Assembly (NCBI GenBank): GCA_017428525.1
Contig: JAFRQQ010000034.1
Span: 29,982-93,981, forward strand
DNA length: 64,000 bases
Direction: 5' to 3'
Origin: Clostridia bacterium
Lineage (GTDB): Bacteria > Bacillota > Clostridia > Oscillospirales > Acutalibacteraceae
A model generated the notes under the pieces. It saw only the letters and a program-made list of their open reading frames with translations. It had not been told where the DNA came from and did no database searches. The position numbers and the translations under genes were made by a program. Positions 49,028-55,038 of the stretch are shown here, piece after piece. Within the stretch, counting starts at the first letter, position 1, and each line of letters begins with the position of its first letter.

Positions 49028-49900
49028 ATGAAGGAGTTTACCATTCCCGCAAGCGACGGCCTGCTGCTGTCCGCCGCGGTGTTTGAGCATGACGATCCCA
49101 AGGCGATCATTCAGGTGGTCCACGGCGCGAAGGAGCACAAGGAGCGCTATTACGATTTTATTCAGTTTCTCAATAACAACGGCTACGCCGTGATCGTTTC
49201 CGACAACCGCGGCCACGGCCACTCGGTCAACGAAACCTATTATCTCGGCCATTGCGACGGCGTTGCGCAGATGCTCGACGATCAGTACCGTGTGACGCAG
49301 ACGATCAAGGCCGCCTATCCCGGCAAGGATCTGTATCTGTTCGGCCATTCCTTCGGCTCGGCGCTCGCGCGCGATTATCTGCAGACGCACGACGACGAAA
49401 TCAAAAAGCTGCTGCTGACCGGCACGGTGTTTCCGATCCCCGTCAGCCGCCTGGGCGAGCGGCTCTGCGATCTCTCCCTGATGATCGGCAGCCCGCGCAG
49501 CACGAAGGGCCTGCCGGCGCTGATCGCGAATGTGCCGGTGGATTCCTGGGTCTGCGGCAATCCGGCCACGATGGCGGTCTATCGCAAGGATCCGCTGATC
49601 CAGCGATGCAAATATACCACCGAGGCGGCGGAAACGATCATCGCCTCCGTTTCGATGCTGCGGGATTATCAGTATTTCCGCTGCAAGAATCCGACGCTGC
49701 GCATCCTGAGCGCCAACGGCGCGGGCGATCCCTTCATGGGCGGCCCGGTCGGCCTGAAAATGACCGTGGCGGCGCTGCGCAAGGTCGGCTATACGCTGAT
49801 CGACACCATCGTCTATCCCGGCATGAAGCACGAGGTCATCAACGAGGTCGGCAATCAGACGGTCTATGCGGATTTCCTGCGCTTCTTTGACGCGGAGTGA
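49028..49900 (+). CDS. monoacylglycerol-lipase-like alpha/beta hydrolase
   Basis: A 290-residue serine hydrolase of the Hydrolase_4 type. IIQVVHGAKEHKERY is the oxyanion region and VSDNRGHGHS is typical of monoacylglycerol lipases. LYLFGHSFGSALARDY contains the nucleophile Ser (GHSFG), and GMKHEVINE carries the catalytic His; an Asp in the segment SANGAGDPF completes the triad. It is cytosolic. ATG 49028 lies behind GGAGG. The next gene, a VTT-family membrane protein, begins 3 bp after its stop, suggesting a shared membrane-lipid role. Confidence 0.88.
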   Translation: MKEFTIPASDGLLLSAAVFEHDDPKAIIQVVHGAKEHKERYYDFIQFLNNNGYAVIVSDNRGHGHSVNETYYLGHCDGVAQMLDDQYRVTQTIKAAYPGKDLYLFGHSFGSALARDYLQTHDDEIKKLLLTGTVFPIPVSRLGERLCDLSLMIGSPRSTKGLPALIANVPVDSWVCGNPATMAVYRKDPLIQRCKYTTEAAETIIASVSMLRDYQYFRCKNPTLRILSANGAGDPFMGGPVGLKMTVAALRKVGYTLIDTIVYPGMKHEVINEVGNQTVYADFLRFFDAE

Positions 49901-49903
49901 GCC

Positions 49904-50644
49904 ATGAAGGAACAAAAGGATTACGGCCGGTTCGTCAAAGCGCTGCAGATCCTGACCGGCATTCTGCTCCTGATCCTCGCGGCCGTCGGCGTCTGGCTGA
50001 TTCAGAAATATAATATTAAGGTTTCAAATATAAAAAATCTCAGCGAAATGATCACCGGCGGCGTGCTGACGGTCTCGCTGATCCTGATCGGCGTTTCCGT
50101 GGTGAAATCCTTTGTGCTGATCTTCCCGCCGGCGGTGATTTTCTCCGTGTGCGGCTACATGCTCCCCAATTATCCGCTCGCGCTTGCCGTCAACCTGATT
50201 TCGGTTGTGCTCAGCCTGTCCATCCCGTACTTTCTCGGCAGATTCGCGGGCGCGGGGATGATCGACACGCTCAAGGGCAAATTCAAGGCGGTGCGCAAAA
50301 TCGACGATTTCGTCGGCATGAACGAGACGGCCATGACCGCCATCGTGAAGTTTTCCGGCGTGATGCCCGGCGACCTTTCCAGCCTGCTGTTCGGCGCGAT
50401 GAATGTTTCCTACCGGAATTACATGATCGGCGCAACGCTCGGCAATATCCCGCTGGTCATCGTCTATACGCTCTTCGGCACGCTCCTGAAATCTGTCGGC
50501 GAGCAGCCGTGGGTCGTCGCCATCCCGGTCGTGATCATTGTGCTGTTTCTGCTGATTTCCGGCGTGCTGGTCAAGAAGACCGTCGATCGCAGCAAACCCG
50601 CCCCCGCCCCGGCGCAGACGGACGCGCCGACTGAAACGGAATAA
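49904..50644 (+). CDS. VTT/TVP38 (DedA-superfamily) membrane protein
   Basis: A 246-residue integral membrane protein. VLIFPPAVIFSVCGYMLPNY, LSIPYFLGRFAG and the re-entrant-loop region FSGVMPGDLSSLLFGAMNVSYRNYMIGATLGNIP are typical of the VTT (SNARE-associated) domain family. Five to six membrane segments are visible, with a Pro/Ala/Thr-rich cytosolic tail. Relatives (DedA, TMEM41/VMP1) act as lipid scramblases or undecaprenyl-phosphate flippases, so lipid movement is the best functional guess. It is co-transcribed with the lipase-like hydrolase 3 bp upstream. Confidence 0.82.
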   Translation: MKEQKDYGRFVKALQILTGILLLILAAVGVWLIQKYNIKVSNIKNLSEMITGGVLTVSLILIGVSVVKSFVLIFPPAVIFSVCGYMLPNYPLALAVNLISVVLSLSIPYFLGRFAGAGMIDTLKGKFKAVRKIDDFVGMNETAMTAIVKFSGVMPGDLSSLLFGAMNVSYRNYMIGATLGNIPLVIVYTLFGTLLKSVGEQPWVVAIPVVIIVLFLLISGVLVKKTVDRSKPAPAPAQTDAPTETE

Positions 50645-50654
50645 ACAAAACGCT

Positions 50655-50690
50655 CGGCGCGCTGCCATTCGCAGCGCGCCGGGGTTTTTA
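50655..50690 (+). terminator. terminator after the VTT gene
   Basis: Perfect 11-bp stem CGGCGCGCTGC with GCAGCGCGCCG, CATTC loop, GGG then five T. Confidence 0.85.
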
Positions 50691-50846
50691 CAGCGCGACC
50701 GCAGGGAACGCTGCCCCCAACTGCCCGGCCGAAAGAAAACTTCGCGATCACAACCCTGTGTTCAATTCACTTCACAACCTCGTCGGCGCGGCGAAAAGCA
50801 TGCCGAAAACCCTTGAAACGCTTGACATTTCTCCGCGTCCTGGATT

Positions 50847-50955
50847 CCCGGATACGGAGATCCCGGATACGGAGATCCCGGATACGGAAAACCCGGACAC
50901 GGGAACCCCGGATACGGAAAATCCGGACACGGAAAACCCGGATCCGGGAACCCCG
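50847..50955. repeat. 15-bp tandem repeat, seven copies
   Basis: Seven consecutive units of consensus CCCGGATACGGAAAT/A (units at 50847, 50862, 50877, 50892, 50907, 50922 and 50937), differing mainly at positions 7-8 and 12-15. Translated rightward it would give a PDTE(I/N) pentapeptide repeat, but no ribosome site or conserved start supports a gene. Confidence 0.9.
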
Positions 50956-51064
50956 CCACAAACAAATACAATATAAAATAATTACGATCTTAAACAATTA
51001 CGATTCAAACAATCTTCCTCCTTCTTTCTTCCCCCGCGCTGCGGCGACGGGAAGACGGAGGGAG

Positions 51065-51248
51065 GAGAGAAAAAAGAAAAGCTGTATTTCCACATCCGCA
51101 AGCCAGAGGCTCAAAGGCCGGTGGAAATACAGCTTTCAATTCCTTTTACAACATTGCCTGTAAAAAGTCAATCGAAAAAAGCGAACCTGTGCTGCGTTAG
51201 GTGCCTCGCAAATAATAAGTAAGGGCCTTGACGCAGACAGATTCACCG
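51065..51248 (-). ncRNA. candidate small RNA of about 180 nt, class unknown
   Basis: A leftward transcription unit without an open reading frame. It has a consensus-like promoter at 51255-51283 and a strong hairpin terminator at 51078-51136 followed by TTCTTTTTT. Between them is a 14-bp stem with one bulge (51183-51197 pairing with 51231-51244) and a small hairpin (CTTTTACA with TGTAAAAAG, 51143-51167). The length is in the range of 6S RNA, but I could not match its closing stem. It starts about 100 bp downstream of the cotJC stop on the same strand and is separated from it by a terminator. Confidence 0.5.
51078..51136 (-). terminator. 16-bp inverted-repeat terminator of the candidate small RNA
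   Basis: AAAGCTGTATTTCCAC (51078-51093) and its perfect complement (51121-51136) flank a 27-nt loop. On the minus strand a T-rich run follows; on the plus strand none does. Confidence 0.7.
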
Positions 51249-51254
51249 AAAGCT

Positions 51255-51283
51255 ACATTATCATATTGTGCAGCGAAAGTCAA
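51255..51283 (-). promoter_or_regulatory. promoter of the candidate small RNA
   Basis: Minus strand TTGACT (51278-51283), 17-bp spacer, TAATGT (51255-51260). Confidence 0.6.
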
Positions 51284-51304
51284 GAAGAAATTCCTGCCCC
51301 GCCG

Positions 51305-51338
51305 CAAAAACCAGCGCGCAGAGCGATTGCTCTGCGCG
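51305..51338 (-). terminator. terminator after cotJC
   Basis: 11-bp stem GCGCGCAGAGC with GCTCTGCGCGC, four-base loop, T-rich tail on the minus strand (GGTTTTTGCGG). Confidence 0.8.
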
Positions 51339-51352
51339 CGTTTGCCGCCGGC

Positions 51353-51949
51353 TTATTTGTCAAACGCCGGGTTGCAGGCGTAGAAATTCTTTTCGTTCAT
51401 GCGGTCCGTTGCCAGCCGCAGGGCTTCGCCGAAGCGCTGGAAGTGGACGATTTCGCGCTCGCGCAGGAATTTGATCGGGTCGCGCACGTCCGGGTCGTCG
51501 ACCAGGCGCAGGATATTGTCATAGGTCGTGCGGGCCTTCTGCTCCGCGGCCAGATCCTCCGTCAGGTCGGTGATGACGTCGCCCTTGCTCTGCGTGTAGG
51601 CGGCGGTGAAGGGCACGCCGGCCGCCGAGGCGGCATAGACGCCGGCGGTGTGATCGACAAAATATGCCTCGAAGCCTCCGGCGCGCAGCTGCTCCTCGCT
51701 CAGATTGCGCGTGAGCTGCCGCACGATCGTGCCCACCATCTCCAGATGCGCCAGCTCCTCCGTGCCGATATCCGTCAGAATGGCTTTCAGCTCGTTCCAC
51801 GGCATGGCGAAGCGCTGGCTCAGATAGCGCAGCGAAGCGCCCAATTCCCCGTCTGGACCGCCATACTGACTTAAAATGATCTGGGCGTATTTCGGATTCG
51901 TGTTGCGGATTCTGACCGGGTACTGCAGCTTTTTCTCATAGATAAACAT
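51353..51949 (-). CDS. cotJC: spore coat protein CotJC (manganese-catalase family)
   Basis: A 198-residue ferritin-like protein. MFIYEKKLQYPVRI is the standard CotJC start. ELGASLRYLSQRFAM, DIGTEELAHLEMVGTIV and ERIVHFQRFGEAL-type helices (here REREIVHFQRFGEAL) hold the Glu/His ligands of a dinuclear Mn catalase site. It is incorporated in the spore coat and is likely to protect against peroxide. The start overlaps the cotJB stop by one base (TGATG). Its presence shows the organism can form spores, or derives from one that did. Confidence 0.97.
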   Translation of the reverse strand: MFIYEKKLQYPVRIRNTNPKYAQIILSQYGGPDGELGASLRYLSQRFAMPWNELKAILTDIGTEELAHLEMVGTIVRQLTRNLSEEQLRAGGFEAYFVDHTAGVYAASAAGVPFTAAYTQSKGDVITDLTEDLAAEQKARTTYDNILRLVDDPDVRDPIKFLREREIVHFQRFGEALRLATDRMNEKNFYACNPAFDK

Positions 51950-52200
51950 CAGCGCTCACACTCCTGTTCATCCCACGGCCAGGGCGTTTTGATCCATTCG
52001 TTTGCGGTGCAGGCGGCGGTCGTCAGGGGCGCAAAATGCTCCTCATACTCCGCGCGCAGCCGTTTCGCGCGCATGCTCGCCTGCCGGAAGGCCTCTGCGG
52101 CCTGCGTATCCCACGGGTGGGTGTCAAGATACAGGTGCAGATCCCAGGCCGCAAATTGCGCGGCGCTCAGACAGCGCAGCGCGGTTTCGCGTTTGTTCAT
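51949..52200 (-). CDS. cotJB: spore coat protein CotJB
   Basis: An 83-residue protein from ATG 52200. ALRCLSAAQFAAWDLHLYLDTHPWDTQA is the CotJB pattern, and the C-terminus ends with WIKTPWPWDEQECE, also typical. The start overlaps the cotJA stop (ATGA) with GGGGAA upstream; an in-frame GTG three codons earlier is less likely. It is a small component of the inner spore coat needed with CotJA and CotJC. No enzymatic motif is present. Confidence 0.93.
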   Translation of the reverse strand: MNKRETALRCLSAAQFAAWDLHLYLDTHPWDTQAAEAFRQASMRAKRLRAEYEEHFAPLTTAACTANEWIKTPWPWDEQECER

Positions 52201-52412
52201 TTGCAGCACTTCCCCGTGAACGGCTTGTGGAGCACGGGGAACACCGTGCCGGCCTCGAGCGCCTTGGGATCCTCATAGAGCGTGCTGTCCGTCTGCATGG
52301 GCACATACGCCATGCCCGCCGTGAAATTCGCGGGCAGCGGCGTGAGCGCGCCGGGCAGCGGTTCGCTGCGCGGCAGGGACTGCCGGCGGCGACAGGTCTG
52401 GTATTCATTCAT
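52197..52412 (-). CDS. cotJA: spore coat associated protein CotJA
   Basis: A 71-residue protein from ATG 52412. LAMAYVPMQ-type sequence (here AGMAYVPMQTDSTLYEDPKALEAGTVFPVLHKPF) is the signature of CotJA; the C-terminus GKCCK is Cys-rich. The start is uncertain: an ATG at 52424 sits directly against the GGAAAGG ribosome site, whereas 52412 has a workable 11-bp spacing. First gene of the cotJABC operon, preceded by a sigma-E-like -10 element. Confidence 0.88.
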   Translation of the reverse strand: MNEYQTCRRRQSLPRSEPLPGALTPLPANFTAGMAYVPMQTDSTLYEDPKALEAGTVFPVLHKPFTGKCCK

Positions 52413-52479
52413 CAACCGTTTCATCCTTTCCGGGTTGCATCTCGAAGCCGCGCCCGGGCGGGACGGCTCCGTCGTTATC

Positions 52480-52487
52480 AGTGTATG
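52480..52487 (-). promoter_or_regulatory. possible sigma-E -10 element for cotJABC
   Basis: Minus strand reads CATACACT, matching the sigma-E -10 consensus CATACAMT. The -35 region is not convincing. In Bacillus the cotJ operon is sigma-E dependent, which supports the reading. Confidence 0.45.
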
Positions 52488-52544
52488 CAGCGCGGGACAA
52501 AACGGTTTTGTAATGTTGCACAATTTTTGCGGCGCAATTTTGAC

Positions 52545-52573
52545 TTGCCAAGCGTTTGGAAATATGGTAGAAT
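52545..52573 (+). promoter_or_regulatory. sigma-A promoter of the GtrA-like gene at 52609
   Basis: TTGCCA (52545-52550), 17-bp spacer, TAGAAT (52568-52573); AAAAGAGG ribosome site downstream. Confidence 0.65.
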
Positions 52574-52608
52574 AAATGATAAATAAGAATTGAAAAGAGG
52601 TTATTGAA

Positions 52609-53172
52609 ATGGGAAAACTGGATAAGATCGATCAGGCGGCCGCCCAAAAAGGCAAGGGCGTTGAAACGCTGTGGCAGTTTATTAAATTCATCGTCGTTTC
52701 GCTCGGCGCGTTCGTCATCCAGACCTGCCTGCCGTATCTGATCAAGCTGCCGATGACGCAGGAATTCCTGCAGCGGCCGTATGACATCGCGAATCTCGGG
52801 ATCTACACCTCTGCCGCGGCGGAAAAAGCAGGCATGGCCACCACCGGCCTCGGTCTGTTCATCGCGCTGACCGCGAGCAATATCCTCGCGCAGATTTTCT
52901 CGTTCTTTGTCAATAAGGAAAAAACCTTCAATTCCGGCGCGAACACCAAAGTGGTGTTCCCGATCTATATCGTTTTCACCATCGCGCTGATCGCCTTCTC
53001 CGCCTGGCTGCAGCCGAAGCTGGTCGACGTCCTGATGCCGAAGATCGGCGAAGGCTCGATTGCGCTCTCCGGCGCGATCTGCGGCGCGATCCAGTTCTTC
53101 CTGTATTTCCCGGTGGATAAGATCCTCTTCCACAAGAAAAAGGAAGAAAAAACGGAGGAAGCGCAGGCATAA
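52609..53172 (+). CDS. GtrA-like membrane protein, second family member
   Basis: A 187-residue protein with about four membrane helices. LWQFIKFIVVSLGAFVIQTCLPYLI and IFSFFVNKEKTFNSG are GtrA/DPMS1-like (PF04138), and the C-terminus ends with a charged KKKEEKTEE tail. It is more diverged than the GtrA protein at 20834, with an extended loop around residues 48-75. It is probably involved in membrane passage of lipid-linked sugars. Monocistronic, with promoter at 52545 and terminator at 53193. Confidence 0.75.
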   Translation: MGKLDKIDQAAAQKGKGVETLWQFIKFIVVSLGAFVIQTCLPYLIKLPMTQEFLQRPYDIANLGIYTSAAAEKAGMATTGLGLFIALTASNILAQIFSFFVNKEKTFNSGANTKVVFPIYIVFTIALIAFSAWLQPKLVDVLMPKIGEGSIALSGAICGAIQFFLYFPVDKILFHKKKEEKTEEAQA

Positions 53173-53192
53173 GTGCTTTGAACGGATGAAAA

Positions 53193-53220
53193 GAGCCGTC
53201 CTTTTGGGCGGCTCCTTTTG
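53193..53220 (+). terminator. terminator after the second GtrA-like gene
   Basis: 9-bp stem GAGCCGTCC with GGGCGGCTC, then CTTTTG. Confidence 0.7.
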
Positions 53221-53260
53221 CGAAGAGCTCGCATCGGAAGGTTCGGAAAGGAGTGATTGC

Positions 53261-54169
53261 ATGAAACGTGCGCTCGGCTGGGTGTGCGCGCTGGCGCTGC
53301 TTCTGACAGCGGCGGCCTGCGGGCAGACGACGGAACCGGCGTCGACGGCGACGACGGCTGCGACGAGCGTTGCGACTTCCGCAACGCGGGCGGCGCTGAC
53401 CATGCGCACGCTGCAGCGCTCCACCGAGGTGCCCACGACGACGTCCGCCACAAAGCCGACGACCGCGGCGCGCACGACGGCGGCGTCCTCGAAAACCGAC
53501 GCGACGGCGGCGACGGCTAATTCCGCGGCGTCCGGGCAGCATTCTGCGCTGTATCTGCCCGGCTATTCGGCGGACGATATCATCCGCTATTTTGACGAAG
53601 TCGTGCTCAGCGCCGAATATCCGAGCGACGAGGACCCCGGCTGCGTGATGCGCTGGGAGAGCGAGATCCGCTACTGCCTGCACGGCTCCTTCACGCAGGA
53701 GGACGCCGACTGGCTCGCCCATGTGTTCGAGCAGCTCAACAAGCTCGACGGCTTCCCCGGCGCGCGGCGCGTGATGATCCCGGAACTCGCCAATATGGAT
53801 ATGTATTTCTGCGACCGCGACGAATTTCACGACCGGATGTATGATTCCGTGCCGGACGACAATGCCGACGGCGCGACCACCTATTATTACAACGGCGCGA
53901 ACCATATCACGGACGCCACGATCTGCTACTGGGAGGATATGAGCGATTCGGTGCGCAAATCCGTGCTGACCGAGGAAGTGATCAACTCCATCGGCTTCTC
54001 CAACGACTCCACGGAGCGTGAGGACAGCGTCGTTTATCAGTACGGCTCCTGGACGAACGAGCCGGACGACGTGGACTGGGTGCTGCTGCGCCTGATCTAT
54101 GCCCAGGAGATGCGCGCGGGCATGCGCCGCGCCGAGGCGGAGCGCGTGATCCGCAAGCTCTATTATTAA
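53261..54169 (+). CDS. DUF2927-type lipoprotein
   Basis: A 302-residue lipoprotein. The signal peptide ends in lipobox TAAACGQ (Cys20). A Thr/Ala/Ser-rich linker (about residues 22-92) leads to a globular domain resembling DUF2927: CDRDEFHDRMYD, DDNADGATTYYYNGANHITDATICYWED, SVLTEEVINSIGFSNDS, where the final stretch matches the family's Glu-x-x-x-x-Leu-Gly-x-x-Asn-Asp end. Some DUF2927 members have been compared to metallopeptidases, but no clear zinc motif is seen here. GGAAAGGAG precedes the ATG. It is probably surface-exposed; function unknown. Confidence 0.7.
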   Translation: MKRALGWVCALALLLTAAACGQTTEPASTATTAATSVATSATRAALTMRTLQRSTEVPTTTSATKPTTAARTTAASSKTDATAATANSAASGQHSALYLPGYSADDIIRYFDEVVLSAEYPSDEDPGCVMRWESEIRYCLHGSFTQEDADWLAHVFEQLNKLDGFPGARRVMIPELANMDMYFCDRDEFHDRMYDSVPDDNADGATTYYYNGANHITDATICYWEDMSDSVRKSVLTEEVINSIGFSNDSTEREDSVVYQYGSWTNEPDDVDWVLLRLIYAQEMRAGMRRAEAERVIRKLYY

Positions 54170-54193
54170 ATGTTTGATCGAAAGGAACCGACC

Positions 54194-54886
54194 ATGGATT
54201 TTCACGGCTTTCAGAAACTGACGCTGCTCGATTTCCCGGGCAAAACCGCCTGCACGCTTTTCACCGGCGGCTGCGATCTGCGCTGCCCCTTCTGCCACAA
54301 CGCCGATCTGGTGCTGCATCCGGAGGCGGCGCCGACGGTGGGGGAGGCGGAAATTCTGGCCTATCTGGAGCGGCGGCGCGGCGTGCTCGACGGCGTCGCG
54401 ATTACCGGCGGCGAGCCGCTGATGCATCCGGAGCTGGCCGAATTTCTGCGGCAGGTGCGCGCCATGGGCTTCGCCGTGAAGCTCGACACGAACGGCACCT
54501 ATCCGCTGCGCCTGCGCACGCTGGCGGAGGAGGGGCTGCTGGATTATGTGGCCATGGACGTCAAGGCGTCGCCGGCCGGCTATCCCGCCGTGGTCGGCAT
54601 TCCGAATTACAACACCGAGCGGGTCGCCGAAAGCATCCGCTTCCTGCTGACGGACGCGGTGGACTATGAATTCCGCACGACGGTCGTGCGCGAATTTCAC
54701 GACCTTGCCGGCATCGAAGCGCTCGGGCAGTGGATCCGCGGCGCGAAACGCCACTATCTGCAGGCGTTCAAGGATTCCGGCGCGCTGATCGGCGCGGGGC
54801 TCTCTGCGGTGCCGAAATCCGAGATGCTGCAGATGCGGGAAATCATGCTTCAATATGTGCAGGCCTGCGAAGTGCGCGGCGTTTGA
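54194..54886 (+). CDS. nrdG: anaerobic ribonucleotide reductase activase (radical SAM)
   Basis: A 230-residue radical-SAM protein of the NrdG2 type. GGCDLRCPFCHN provides the CxxxCxxC cluster motif, with AITGGEPLMHPELAEFL (GGEP SAM-binding) and VKLDTNGT after it. It generates the glycyl radical on NrdD. AAAGGA lies 7-8 bp before ATG 54194; the gene follows the DUF2927 lipoprotein by 24 bp. A GC palindrome with a T-run at 54887-54907 might partly terminate before nrdD, which has its own promoter. Confidence 0.92.
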   Translation: MDFHGFQKLTLLDFPGKTACTLFTGGCDLRCPFCHNADLVLHPEAAPTVGEAEILAYLERRRGVLDGVAITGGEPLMHPELAEFLRQVRAMGFAVKLDTNGTYPLRLRTLAEEGLLDYVAMDVKASPAGYPAVVGIPNYNTERVAESIRFLLTDAVDYEFRTTVVREFHDLAGIEALGQWIRGAKRHYLQAFKDSGALIGAGLSAVPKSEMLQMREIMLQYVQACEVRGV

Positions 54887-54935
54887 CCGCGGCCGCGGGC
54901 CTTTTTTCTGTTTTTGATGAAAAAATGAAAATTAA

Positions 54936-54982
54936 ACACAATATCTTGTGAAAAGCTCTTGACAGAACCACAATAATTTGAT
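54936..54982 (+). promoter_or_regulatory. tandem NrdR boxes upstream of nrdD
   Basis: Box 1 ACACAATATCTTGTGA (54936-54951) and box 2 ACCACAATAATTTGAT (54967-54982) start 31 bp apart, that is three helical turns, as in known NrdR operators. Box 2 fills the space between the -35 and -10 of the nrdD promoter. Confidence 0.75.
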
Positions 54983-54987
54983 ATGAT
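54959..54987 (+). promoter_or_regulatory. sigma-A promoter of nrdD
   Basis: TTGACA (54959-54964), 17-bp spacer, TATGAT (54982-54987). Confidence 0.85.
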
Positions 54988-55038
54988 ATCAATCGTTGCG
55001 AAAGTACTATTATTATTTTGACAAGGCAGGAGAAAGTT

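Larger units (their letters stand above)
50691..51304. other. gene-free intergenic stretch with repeat and RNA-like structures
   Basis: Together with its two flanking terminators this is a 708-bp gap between coding genes. I see no credible protein gene: the frames open over the repeat are open only because the repeat unit is 15 bp, and none has a ribosome site. It contains the minisatellite at 50847, the hairpins at 51078-51167 and 51183-51244, and a leftward promoter at 51255, described separately. Nothing was recognised in 50691-50846. Confidence 0.6.

Noticed and set aside
50847..50955. CRISPR array
   Set aside because: Units are 15 bp, directly adjacent without spacers, and no cas gene is present.
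50758..50976. Short protein with PDTE pentapeptide repeats
   Set aside because: The 15-bp repeat keeps all six frames open, no Shine-Dalgarno precedes the GTG and nothing is conserved outside the repeat.
51078..51136. Small transposon or MITE from the 16-bp inverted repeat
   Set aside because: The arms are too close together (27-nt loop), there is no target duplication and a T-run follows on one strand, which fits a terminator better.
48969..52600. tRNA or rRNA genes
   Set aside because: I looked through all intergenic gaps for cloverleaf-like and rRNA-like sequence and found none.
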